Shown here piece after piece: positions 48,935 through 59,435 of a stretch of DNA of 64,000 nt (positions are counted from its first letter, which is position 1; each line of letters starts with the position of its first letter). The notes under the pieces were generated by a model, which saw nothing but the letters and a program-made list of their open reading frames with translations, was not told the origin of the DNA and made no database searches. This DNA is from Gonatopus flavifemur (taxonomy: Eukaryota; Arthropoda; Insecta; Hymenoptera; Dryinidae): contig JAFFJZ010000014.1 of assembly GCA_018340375.1 (NCBI GenBank), positions 6,510,001 to 6,574,000 on the forward strand, in the 5' to 3' direction. The translations under genes and the position numbers were made by a program.

Positions 48935-49272
48935 TGTTAATTCGTCATGGAAATAACGAATATTTTGTATGCGATCTCACATATGATATCACAGGATCTT
49001 TCAATTGCTAGATACGGTACTGCATATTCAGCCTTCTTTGGCTTTTCTCGTGAAACTTTGCGACTCAACGATGTTACCGGTAACGAGATGCCAGAACGAT
49101 CAGATACGTTGAACAGAACGGAATATCGCGTCCACGACGAGTTAACCATCCACCACATTCAAGAATAAAGTATTTTTTGCTTATTCAAATAACCAACGGA
49201 AAATCAATTTGTTTTCCCCATCCACGGAAAGTATATTCGAGTACATACAGTGGTAAAAATAAAGAATTATCA
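48935..49272 (+). repeat. 5' LTR of the inner BEL/Pao
   Basis: Begins TGTTAATTCGTCATGG and ends AAAGAATTATCA. It contains an AATAAA signal at 49164-49169. A 73-codon frame runs through it and is also open in the 3' LTR, probably by chance. The end is fixed by comparison with the 3' LTR and by the leader motif that follows. Confidence 0.95.
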
Positions 49273-49292
49273 TTGGTCCTTCGAGCCGGATG
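49273..49292 (+). promoter_or_regulatory. Primer-binding-site region after the 5' LTR
   Basis: TTGGTCCTTCGAGCCGGATG immediately follows the LTR. TGGTCCTTCGAGCCGG is a word I associate with the start of the internal region in insect BEL/Pao elements. The matching tRNA was not determined. Confidence 0.6.
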
Positions 49293-50080
49293 GAAAGTTC
49301 ACGTGTTCGCGAAACAAATATTCATCTTCCTGTGTCGCTTCTCGGACATTCGAAAATACAAGCAGCAAATTATCGAGCGATACACAGTGTATATACATAT
49401 TCAGCAATTGTGTGTATTTCGAAAAAAAAACTGTGAAATAGCTATTCGACGAGTAAAATAGCAATATTCAAGTGTTGTTTGAATAGCCTTATTTTACGTA
49501 CACACGTCGTCTTGGACAAATATATCGCGCGTCATCAGTGTGAAGCTGCGTAACTAGCATATACTATCTCGAGTGCAAAGGCTAAGATAGTATCGGATTA
49601 AATTCGATCTAGTGGAGATCAACATTTGTTGCACGGCCGCATTCAAGGTGTCAGAGGTTGCAAGGCATGCACAATCGTTGGGGTACGAGATAATGGAACG
49701 TTCCAGGCTTCCATCTTTGATTGTGTGAACGGCGGAATAACACGGATGGCAGACATAGTTTAATATCGATACATGGCGTCTCATTCGAGCATCGACACAC
49801 AACGTCACAACCGAACTTCAATATACAGCATCGCAATCAAGGGCTTTAGTTGTATGGATACTTATTCATTTGTTTAACTGTCACATGATTTTATTATCGA
49901 ACAAGTTAGAATACTTTCAGTAAATATGAATTCATATTTCAGATCGAACGTTTAGTCGTGACAAAGTAATAATATTCATAATTATTTTCTTTCCCTCATA
50001 TATATTCAGTTTGAGAATCATAAGAAGTTTTTTTTTGTATCGATCTTCAATTTCGATTATATGAACGACTCAATTACACA
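49293..50080 (+). other. Leader of the inner BEL/Pao
   Basis: About 790 bp between the primer-binding region and the gag start. No conserved protein frame is evident; short ORFs are not supported as genes. Confidence 0.5.
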
Positions 50081-52432
50081 ATGGCTGATTCAGAGACATT
50101 GAAGAAAAAACGGGCAACCGTAAAGGCAGGTTGCACAAGAATAAAAACCCATGTAGATTCTACAACAGTCGTGAATCCCGTAATTCGTGCGAATCTTGCA
50201 AACAGAAAAGAAAAATTAGATGAATATTGGTCAAAATATGATGAATTACAAATTTCCATAGAAAACTTAGATGCAAATGACGATGATAAAGTAGTTTTTG
50301 AAGAAAATTACTTTGACATAAGCGCTCGTTTATGTCTTCTCATGGAAGGGGAAGCCAGACCTAGATCAACTTCCTCAAATACGGCCAATACAGCAGAAAA
50401 TCGAGCTCCTGTCGCAGAATCACGCATTAAATTACCGAAACTATCTTTACCGACGTTCTCCGGTAGCTATCATGATTGGATGCCATTTTCTCAAATGTTT
50501 GAGTCCGCCATAACAAATAATGAATCATTAACAAACCTTGAGAGATTTCAATATTTAAAATCGTCCCTAAGCGGCGAGGCTTTGGATACAATTCAGTCCT
50601 TAGATTCATCAGAGGAGAATTTTGAAACGGCATGGACATTGTTGAAGAATCGATATAACAAATTACGCGTTATCGTACAAACTCACATTCAGTCTATTTT
50701 AGAAATCCCAGCAATGAAAGAAGAAAAATATAGCGATTTGCGGAATTTAGTTAATACAACTATAAAACATATAAATTCATTAGGAACATTAAAATGTCCA
50801 ACTGAAACGTGGGACGATTTGTTGATACACATTTTGGCGAGTAAGTTGGATCCAGTTACGTATCGGGAATGGGGAAATTCTCTAAAGGGTGATGAACTAC
50901 CCGTACTTGAAACCATGATCGAATTTTCATGCCATAGGTGTGAAATTTTAGAATCTATCAATAAAAGAGAAGTTTCCGTGACAGAAGCCCCGAAACCTTC
51001 ATCAAATCCGCGTAAATTCATAACGTGTGCGGCTACTGTCGAAACCAAATGCTCATTTTGTGATGGTAAATATCCAGTATATTTTTGTAAAGAATTCAAT
51101 CGTTTATCAGTCAATCAAAGACTTATTGAAATAAAAAAAAGAAAGTTTTGTACAAATTGCTCAAAATCAAAGACACATCATGCTCAGCAGTGTACGTCAG
51201 GTACATGCAAAACATGCAATGTCAAGCATAATACATTGTTGCATGGTGCTAAATACGAAAAACCAAATTCGACAGGAAACAACCATCAATCTAATAATTC
51301 TGATAAGGAAATTTCCACATCCGCGGTAGTTACACATAATCCGACTTCAGTGCGTAACCATTATGTTTTGCTTTCGACGGCAGTGATGAACGTTTTGGAT
51401 GGTTCGGGTCGAAAAATACCAGCTCGTATTTCATTAGTTAGTGGATCTCAAGCCAATCTAATTACACGTCAATTAGCTTCTGAGTTACAACTCAATACAA
51501 AACAGAAAAACGTTTCAATTACCGGAATAAATCAACTCACCACTAACTCAAGTTACGTTGTCGCGGTAGACGTGCATTCGATGCACAATGGCTATCGAGC
51601 CAATATCGATTGTATAATTACCGATCAAATCACAGATCCTATTCCAGCTATGTCTATCAGTGAAAAAGCTCTAAATATTCCAAAAAATCTGAAACTTGCA
51701 GAACCAACTTTGAATATTCCGGACAGAATAGACATCTTAATCGGAGCGGATCTTTTTTGGCGCTTGCTTTGCATAGGACAAATCAAACCCACATCCAATA
51801 CATCGACGTTACAAAAAAGTCATTTCGGGTGGATATTGTCCGGATCGGTTGATGCTGCGCGTCAAAATGATTCCAATGCAAATAGTTTCTTCTTATCATC
51901 TAATCATGATGATTTAAATCAATTCTTGACAAAATTTTGGGAAATTGAAAATCCAATCGGTAATCGAGAGTCGTTTTCTCCTTTCGAACGTAAATGTGAA
52001 GAACATTTTTTGAGAACCGTGAAGCGAAATGACGAGGGAAGAATCATTGTATCTCTCCCGATAAAGTCTGACGGATTACAACAATTAGGAGAATCTAGAC
52101 CAATTGCTCTCAAAAGATTGTACGCTTTAGAAAAACGATTGAGGCAGAATGATCAATTGAGGATTGATTATACTGGGTTCATGCAGGAATACGAGAGACT
52201 TGGACACATGAAGGTTATCAAAGAAATTCCAAACGACAATCAGTTCGTGTATTATCTGCCGCATCATTGTGTTTTCAAAGAAAGCAGCATTTCAACTAAA
52301 TTAAGGGTTGTATTCGATGGCTCTTGTAAAACTACTTCAACCCTATCTTCAAACGATATTTTACTAGTCGGTCCGGTTGTGCAGCAAGATTTATTATCGC
52401 TGGTAGTACTATTTCGAACACACCGATACGTG
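50081..52432 (+). pseudogene. BEL/Pao gag-protease-RT (first part), interrupted
   Basis: A 784-codon open frame from ATG at 50081. Residues ~125-260 form the gag core (LPKLSLPTFSGSYHDWMPF, then LERFQYLKSSLSGEALDTI). Residues ~324-390 carry zinc-knuckle cysteines (CSFC, FCTNCSKSKTHHAQQC, CKTC). The aspartic protease lies at ~430-560 (SLVSGSQANLITRQLASEL to IDILIGADLFWRLL), but the expected Asp before SG is Val here. RT begins ~633 (SPFERKCEEHFLRTV), and KLRVVFDGS lies at ~740. The frame stops being Pao at 52432, where a 2-kb element splits RT, and resumes at 54442. The long frame makes it look like a host gene, but it is retrotransposon. Confidence 0.92.
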
Positions 52433-52647
52433 CCCTAGTGGAAATGCACCATATATGACCCATATATGACCCATATATGCCCCATATATGACCCATATAT
52501 GCCCCATATATAAACCATATATGTATCATATATGTTATGAGTAATCCGAACATATATGAACCATATATGATCCATATATGACCCATATATGACCCAAATA
52601 TGACCCATATATGATTTATTCCCATTTATTGAGGGGTATGAAAAAAG

Positions 52648-52722
52648 ACTCTCCTACGAGAATTGAACGCGGTTCATTGGGACCGGACTCCATCCCCCTT
52701 TCACTCGAGCCACCGCCGGTCG
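52648..52722 (-). repeat. Possible tRNA-like fragment
   Basis: On the minus strand GGTGGCTCGAGTGAAAGGGG resembles an A-box region and GCGTTCAATTCTCGTAGG a B-box or T-arm. It is a GC-richer island inside the AT-rich element. I could not fold a whole tRNA. Confidence 0.3.
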
Positions 52723-53257
52723 CTTGAAAGAAGCGACTTCTTTCACGTATATGAACTCCCGCTTATTCTTGAAAAAATATGGCTCATATATGAACTCCGA
52801 ATTGGTAGATCAACAATTGTGGATCACATATGAAACATATATGAGCTATTGCAGGTCAGATTCACAATGGGTTCCTCAATATTTTTAGAATAATTATCTT
52901 CGAATTCTTCGTTGAAAGATATGAGATATTTGTCAAATTTGTTTGTTTGCTCTTTTTTACTTCATTGTGTTCACCGGTGTCACAATGTGTCAGAGCTTTT
53001 AGTTTTGACAAATCCAGTTCTTTTGAAATGCGTGTATCTCGAAAAGGTCTCAACACACAGAATGACTAATAAGGCATAAAAGTTGGGATTTTTTCTGAAC
53101 TTTTCAAAAATTCGAGTGAAAGTTTTTTTTCCAATTTGTGTCCAGTGTAATTCCTACGGTGGAAGTAAAAATGGTAGTTTATTCGAATTTGGACATTTTC
53201 AGCCCTTTGAGATCACCAGGAGTCCAAAAGGCTCCAGGGGGAGTCTGTGGTTCCGTA

Positions 53258-53353
53258 CCCTGACGAAAATTTTTGTCATAATTTCTCATGATTTCTCATG
53301 GTCCCAATTCATGGAGAAATTATGAGAAATTAGGACAAAAATTTTCGTCAGGG
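53258..53353. mobile_element. 96-bp TA-flanked MITE
   Basis: CCCTGACGAAAATTTTTGTC at the left is mirrored by GACAAAAATTTTCGTCAGGG at the right, with TA duplications at 53256-53257 and 53354-53355. The middle pairs TAATTTCTCATG with inverse copies. It is the innermost layer of the nested insertions: MITE inside a 2-kb element inside Pao inside Pao. Confidence 0.8.
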
Positions 53354-54441
53354 TAGCTTACAGTGCTTGTCGTGAATTTTAATTTGTGCTGCCTTCTGTT
53401 ATTGTCAAAGACACCGAGATGTGAATTTTGCCGAGAAATCTGCAACAATATTCGAAAGACTGCGTGAATGACATCTGTTGCTTTGGTTTGGGGTCCAAAA
53501 GACCCTGTGTAACCTTCACGTAAGTACTTTGAAGTGTGACCTCGACGGGTTAATTTTTTTATTCAACAAACACGATCGATCTATGGTGCATAGCAATACT
53601 TTTGGTTCAGTTCTGAAAATGGTAATTTTCTACGACATTCAAGAAATATAAATAAAACAAGACAAAAAAGATAACTCAATAACTTGAAATTACACATCAA
53701 TCCGTCCATGAAATGTCTCGTATCTATGCTGCACTACAAATCTTGAATAATCGAGCACGTGGAGTTCTCAGGCCGCCCTTGTTTTGTCCAGATCTCTCGA
53801 ATGCCGTGGAGTAACATTTTCAAGAACGAAACGAAAATTATGGTTATGTTCCAGAAAATAGTTTTGCTTGTGGAATTTGGAAATCAAACGTATTCGAATT
53901 TGAATGAAATACTCTTTTCACTTCCATCGTCAAATTACGGCAAAATACGTCCTTGGAAAGAAATTCTCTCTTGACTTTGTGAAAAGTCGTGGCAAAATCC
54001 TAAGTTCCATGTCTTGGTATTAATTTTTTGTATTGGAAGCTTTCCAAGATACAGGCACTTGAAAAAAAGTGGGTTTCAGAGATCAAAAACTTCAACATAT
54101 GTTGTAAACCTGAAATCATAATAGAATAAGAAAAAAAGAAACAAATGATACGTATCTCACATTTTTCAACAGAGAATTCGGGATAACCATTTCAAAAATA
54201 TTTATGAACTCTTGGGAAATCCGATATGAAATGATCCATACATAGCAAATAATTATACCAAATATGAATCATATATGTTTTTGACCGTTTCCTGCAAACA
54301 TATATGTTGCGCGCGGTACCATATATGCTTTATATGTATCACTGATGAAGCTTCGACCACATATATGGGGCATATATGGGTCATATGTGGGTCATATATG
54401 TGTCATATATGGGTCATATATGATTCATTTCCACTGGGGTG

Positions 54442-55540
54442 TTTACCGCGGACGTACAAAAGATGTACAGACAAATATTGATTCATGAGTCTCAGACTCC
54501 ACTGCAGCGCATTTTTTGGCGTGAAAATTCTCCAAAGCCAATTCAGGTTTACGAGTTACAAACGGTCACTTATGGAACGTCATCCGCTTCATATCTTGGG
54601 ACGCGATCTTTGAAATACTCAGCTGAAACCCATCAAATGGATTTCCCTACCGGAGCTCACGCTGTCCTAAATGATTTTCATGTGGACGACTTATCAACCG
54701 GGTCTAATTCTTTGTCCGGTGCCAAAACGATGCGTGATGAAATCACTTCAATTTTGAGATCGGGTCAATTTGTATTAGATAAATGGTCATCTAATGAATC
54801 TGAACTTCTGAAGGATTAAGTGACAACTCCTGCTAAGCAAGCAACAATTTCAATCAATAAGGATGAAAATTCGCGCATTTTAGGATTACAATGAAATCCG
54901 AAAAGGGATTCATTTCAATTTGAGATACAATCTCCCCCGACACAATTATCTATCACAAAACGCGAGATATTGTCTCAGATTTCTCAATTATTTGACCCCT
55001 TGGGTCTCATTGGACCGGTGATAGTTACCATGGAATTATTAATACAATGACTGTGGCAATTGCAAATGGATTGGGACGAATCTGTTACTGTGGACATTTA
55101 TATGAGATGAGATACTGTGAGACGCGAATTGTTGAATCTGAATCGTTTGCGAATTCCATGATTGGTGATTCAAACAGATAATGTGAAGCACGTCCAGCTC
55201 CATGGCTCTTCAGATGCCAGTCAGGTAGCGTATGGTGCTTGTTGTTATTCAAGAACAAGAGATAATGAGGGAAATTATAATACGATTCTAGTGGCATCTA
55301 AGTCGCCCCCATGAAGGTGTTATCATTGCCACGGTTGGAACTCAGTGCTGCGGTGCTCTTGGCCCAGTTGTACGACAAAATCGTAAAATCTATTGATATT
55401 CCAATAAGCGATATATATTTGTGGTCTGATTCTTCAATCGTGCTTGCATGGATCAATTCTCAATCCCGTAATTCGACCATCTTCGTATCCAATCAGGTCG
55501 GTGAAATCCACAGGTTGACCAATCCTATTCAGTGGTATCA
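54442..55540 (+). pseudogene. BEL/Pao RT and RNase H (second part)
   Basis: Continues the RT split at 52432: FTADVQKMYRQILIHESQ, then FHVDDLSTGSNS holding the catalytic DD, then FVLDKWSSNESELL. After a TAA at 54817 the same frame goes on through ILSQISQLFDPLGLIGPVIV and the RNase H start (HGSSDASQVAYGACCYS). It crosses several TGA codons (near 54892, 55048, 55108 and 55159). A frameshift near 55305 leads to LPRLELSAAVLLAQLYDKIV and YLWSDSSIVLAWINSQSRN. Coding stops at 55540 in QWY at the next insertion. Confidence 0.9.
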
Positions 55541-55599
55541 AGAGACGCGGCAGCGTCTCGACGCCAAGTACATGAAAATAAAATTTTTTATATAAATTG

Positions 55600-57410
55600 T
55601 ATATTAAGTGCAAATGCAAATGTCGCTGCCGCTTCTCTTTTACAGTAAGTTTGGAGGTTCAGTTTTTATTTCTTGGATTGTTTCGATGTGATCACGTATT
55701 TCAAATATAAACCAATTTCATTCTATAGATACGATTTTTTGCTTTCGATTGAGATATTTTCCAATCCAATCGGTGAAGTATTCACTGAGATATCTTAATT
55801 TCGATTCTATGTTGTATCATAATATTCCAGATTCGATTCTTATCTGCGTTTTTCAGTGCCTCGAAATATTTTCTTCGCGACTTTGTTCCGAAACTCGACT
55901 CTCAGCTGTATCAATCGATAACACAATTTCGGAACATAACCTGAACGCGATCAGCTCTGATCCAAAGACACGTGTTTCATTGGAAGGTCAATAAAACCCA
56001 AACAAATTTGTGAGAGAGTGAGAGATTATTTTTCTTTTGATTGAAGGTTAGGAATTATTATCACAGGCCGAAACAAAATTTTGAATTGATTAAATTCTAC
56101 CCATTAAAGTATGAAGTTTATTCCCTTTCATAGAATTGAAACAGTTTTAAAATTTATTGTGCGGAGTGGAAGAGTGCTTTTATGCGTGCACGTACGTGAA
56201 AAAGAAATTGCACATGATTTCACATGAAGATTTTGAAGATAGCAAGGATGAAGGTGAGAAACTGGATAGGATCACATAATCAGATAAGTTTATTTACTAT
56301 TTTCGTGTCTTTTACAAAATAGAACATGTTTTGGTATAAGAAATTCACTTTGTGGTTAATTTTTTATGTTTCAGATGAAAAACCTCTGCAACTATGGTAA
56401 TATTAGCAACAGTTCTGGCTTTTGCAATCTGCAATCATAATATTAGTGGATAATACTTTTTAATCACACCCAGAGCAGTAGCGGGTACAGCCCCCACAAC
56501 CCACATGCGACCCTTGTTGTCAGTGAATTATTCAAGTTATTTTAGTGTGTTGGAAAGAATCTGAGATTCATAGCCTAATACTTGAGAAAATATATGACAA
56601 TTGATGTAATCCTTTTTCCTCCACATTTTCTTCACAGATAAAGACCGTCAAGTGAATGCAGAAGAAATTTTTTCCAAACTGTCTTTGCAGATAGAGGCAG
56701 TCAAGCGGATGCAGAACGAATGATAGGTCCATCGCAACTCCCTGACCATGACACTATCCAGAAAGTTCCTGAGGATGAAGATGAACTAATGGATTGAATC
56801 AAATACCAACCCATATTTAAAAAATAGAGGAGAGTGGTCTAATTTGGACTGTGTCTAAGCCGGACCCATTATGTTTGTCAACGATTCAGCTTGCTTGATG
56901 TATCATTATAGATATTTGTCACACCTACTGACAAATCATCAGTACCTAATGATGCCTCCGGTGATACATCGAACAAGCTGATTGAATGAAAAGTCTCCAA
57001 AGAACATGAGGGGGTCTGACTTGGGAGATGGTCAGAGTAACACCACTCTCCGCTAAGCAAAGTAACCTACATATCATTGGAATGCACCTAACGTAAGAAC
57101 TTAGTTCACTGTTGCCGAATTTATAATTGAACATAAACTCAATTTATAAATCATAATTCATGATACAGTCTTTAATTATGAGAATAGGAAAAAATATTCA
57201 TTTCATAGTAATCGAGGAATAAAATCACATTTCCTTACAGACATTCATTCATCCACATTGAGATTGTCTTGAACAATTACCTCTTGAAATTTATCAATAG
57301 CAGCGATTGGACCAAATATCCCATGAGATGTTTCCTTTCAGAAAAAGTAAGTTATAATAGATTCTCTGGATTCTTTTGAAAAATTATTATCTTCTGAACG
57401 GAGTGATATT
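55600..57410. other. Non-Pao interior of the 3.9-kb insertion, no gene recognised
   Basis: AT-rich with short frames. Possible splice-acceptor-like tracts (TTCTTCACAG near 56630, TTTCAG near 56375) could belong to the upstream, unseen part of the USP-like gene, but I found no cysteine-box exon. Confidence 0.35.
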
Positions 57411-58091
57411 ATGAATATTTCAATTAATAGCTATAAATCACAGCAGAGTCTTGATATCATGGCTTTGAGACAATTCGCTGATATAGAATATATGCAAAAT
57501 CAGTCACAAGGTGCAGCAGATTCCATTGCTCCCCTATATAATAATTCAGTCATCCTTAGAAGAGCAGTAGAACACCAATTAACAAAAGTACGTAGATGTA
57601 CAAACTGTACATGAATAAGTGAGACTATTAGCACAAGTTGTATTATGCATCTCACAATTCCTCATATTCCAAAAAAAGTATTCACATCACAAGATATGAT
57701 AAATTATAATTTTTCGAATTGGCAGAAGTTGGAAGAATTTCGCACTCACTGTGAAAGCTCACATCAAACTGAAAAAACAGTTGTAACAACATCGAAACAG
57801 CATGCAATTATACAACTCATGCTGTTTAATAAAGCTGACACTGGAAAGGTGACAAAGGAAAATATCCATATTAAAGCAGTGCCCACCACGAAAACACGAA
57901 TTGGAGATCACTTTTACAGGGCAGTAGCCATAATTTTTCATCATGGTAACAACATTGCTGAAGGTTATTATACATGTATGTTGCGGGCTAAAAGCACGAC
58001 ATGGGTCTCTGTTAATGATTTAAAAGTTGAAACACGAAGTTGGCCACATAATGCTAAAGAAGCATATATTCATTTTTTAGAAAAGTGTTAA
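57411..58091 (+). pseudogene. Ubiquitin-specific-protease-like (C19) remnant in a transposon insertion
   Basis: One frame of 227 codons, interrupted by a single TGA at 57612. Residues ~45-70 read AVEHQLTKVRRCTNC, then (after the stop) ISETISTSCIMHLTIPHIP, like the zinc-binding finger of USP deubiquitinases. HQTEKTVVTTSKQHAIIQLM lies mid-frame, then AVPTTKTRIGDHFYRAVAII, FHHGNNIAEGYYTCMLR, WVSVNDLKV and SWPHNAKEAYIHFLEKC, which follow the order of the family's C-terminal catalytic region (the His box followed by the Asn/Asp box). The His of the usual GHYT is Tyr here, and no Cys box was found upstream. It is probably inactive. It may be an element-borne gene or a captured host fragment; the assignment is by pattern only. 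Confidence 0.6.
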
Positions 58092-58663
58092 TTTAATCCC
58101 TCATTGATATCAATAATAGATCCAAAAATGACAGTGCAATTTACGATATTTGCAACTTCCAATCCCTATAGCACTCTCGCTCCCAAAGAATTCGAAAAGG
58201 TTTCTCAAGAGCTCGAATGCTTTTGGAGTCTTCTTGCTATATGGGAAATGTTTCAAATATCTGGGATAATCATAAGAGCTGTTTGATGACATAAAACAAT
58301 CACAAGAAGGTTCATAAGAATCGCAACAGATGACAGTACAATGATTTTCCATTATTGACAATGTATTGGATCATCACAATTCTTCAAAAACTCATTGACT
58401 TAAGAAATAAACGTGATGCCGTTATTGGCCCTTCAATGGAGAACAATGCATACTGAGTGTTTTTACAGATCTTGTGATAGCCCAATATTATTGCAGAATA
58501 TATTTTGTGAAAATTCCGATTTGAAGACTTGAAGCAACGCATTGTGATCCTACATGATAAATTTATCTGTTTTATTTTCCCCGTGGACTGAAACAGTATG
58601 TGGAGATTGAATTACTCCTTGAGGAGCATTTGAAGAAATGGGTGAAATCCCCCCAAAAAAACT
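58092..58663. other. No gene recognised
   Basis: AT-rich stretch after the USP-like frame, with no ORF or repeat of note before the foldback. Confidence 0.4.
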
Positions 58664-59432
58664 TCAAAAAAGTAAAAAAACAACGCCAAGTACATGAAAA
58701 AGTATTACAGCAGTATTTCAGTTTATTGATTTTGTTGATCAACTTTATTTTCCTTTCTCATATCATGTAATCAGCCAAAAAAGACATCAGGGAAAGAAAA
58801 GATCTGAAATCACTATCAAGTACCAAGTATACTCGACTGCATAAATGCTGCTTGAATATATCAATTAATATGTTGAATAAATACCATGAGTCAACAATAC
58901 ATAGATACCACCGATTTGCCATTCCCAAATCAATCTAAAGAAAACAGTCAATACAAATTCTTTTCCAATCATGACAATTCACCTTCATCGGACACTTGGC
59001 GTGGCCGATTCTTGAGGTTTTTGATTATCCAAGGTGCGCTTGAACCTAGCAATTGAGAAAACATCTGTATCAAACCAAAGCATTTATCGGCCACGCCAAG
59101 TGTCCGATGATGGTCAATTGTCATGATTGAAAAAGAATTTGTATTGACTGTTTTCTTTAGATTAATTTGGGAATGGCAAATCGGTGGTATCTATGTATTG
59201 TTGCCTCATGGTATTTATTCAACATATTAATTGATATATTCAAGCAGCTTTTATGCAGTCAAGTATACTTGGTACTTGATAGTGATTTCAGATCTTTTTT
59301 TTTTCCTCTGATGTATTTTTTGGCTGATCACATGATATGAGAAAGGAAAATAAAGTTGATCAACAAAATTAATAAACTGAAATACCTTTGTAATACTTTT
59401 TCATGTACTCGGCGTTGTTTTTTTACTCTTTT
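58664..59432. repeat. 770-bp foldback at the right end of the insertion
   Basis: Arms of about 380 bp: AAAAAACAACGCCAAGTACA continues TGAAAAAGTATTAC at the left and is inverted at the right end. CATTCCCAAATCAATCTAAA mirrors sequence at 59158-59178. The centre holds ATCGGACACTTGGCGTGGCC and its inverse, CGGCCACGCCAAGTGTCCGA. Noncoding. Confidence 0.8.
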
Positions 59433-59435
59433 GAT

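Larger units (their letters stand above)
52433..54438. mobile_element. 2.0-kb noncoding element with CATATATGACC subterminal repeats
   Basis: The ends are CCCTAGTGGAAATG (left) and CATTTCCACTGGG (right), inverse apart from one extra T. GTG is duplicated on both sides (52430-52432 and 54439-54441), and removal restores the Pao RT frame. Both subterminal regions carry many copies of a 12-bp word CATATATGACCC, in one orientation at left (52450-52620) and inverted at right (54296-54423). The interior has no transposase. A 3-bp duplication suits CACTA- or PIF-like superfamilies; I do not assign one. Confidence 0.85.
55541..59433. mobile_element. 3.9-kb insertion with ATCA duplications
   Basis: Pao coding is cut between the Tyr and His of a QWYHVD segment. 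ATCA lies on both sides (55537-55540 and 59434-59437), and removing 55541-59433 rejoins the frame exactly. The left end reads AGAGACGCGGCAGCGTCTCG, then ACGCCAAGTACATGAAAA. The right end inverted reads CAAAAGAGTAAAAAAACAAC, then GCCGAGTACATGAAAA, so the ends are imperfect inverted repeats. Contents: a USP-like degenerate ORF (57411-58091) and a 770-bp foldback at the right end that repeats the terminal word at 58687. No transposase was recognised; superfamily unassigned. Confidence 0.75.

Noticed and set aside
47729..49168. Plus-strand frames over the outer Pao copy and 5' LTR
   Set aside because: They are antisense shadows of the minus-strand integrase and RNase H region, or run through the LTR.
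50081..52438. 785-codon ORF as a host gene
   Set aside because: Gag zinc knuckles, protease and RT motifs, flanking LTRs and a 5-bp duplication show it is a BEL/Pao gag-pol fragment. Its last codons and stop belong to an inserted element.
52440..52620. CATATATG arrays as a TATA-box or promoter cluster
   Set aside because: The same words recur inverted at the other end of a 2-kb insertion, so they are subterminal repeats of a mobile element.
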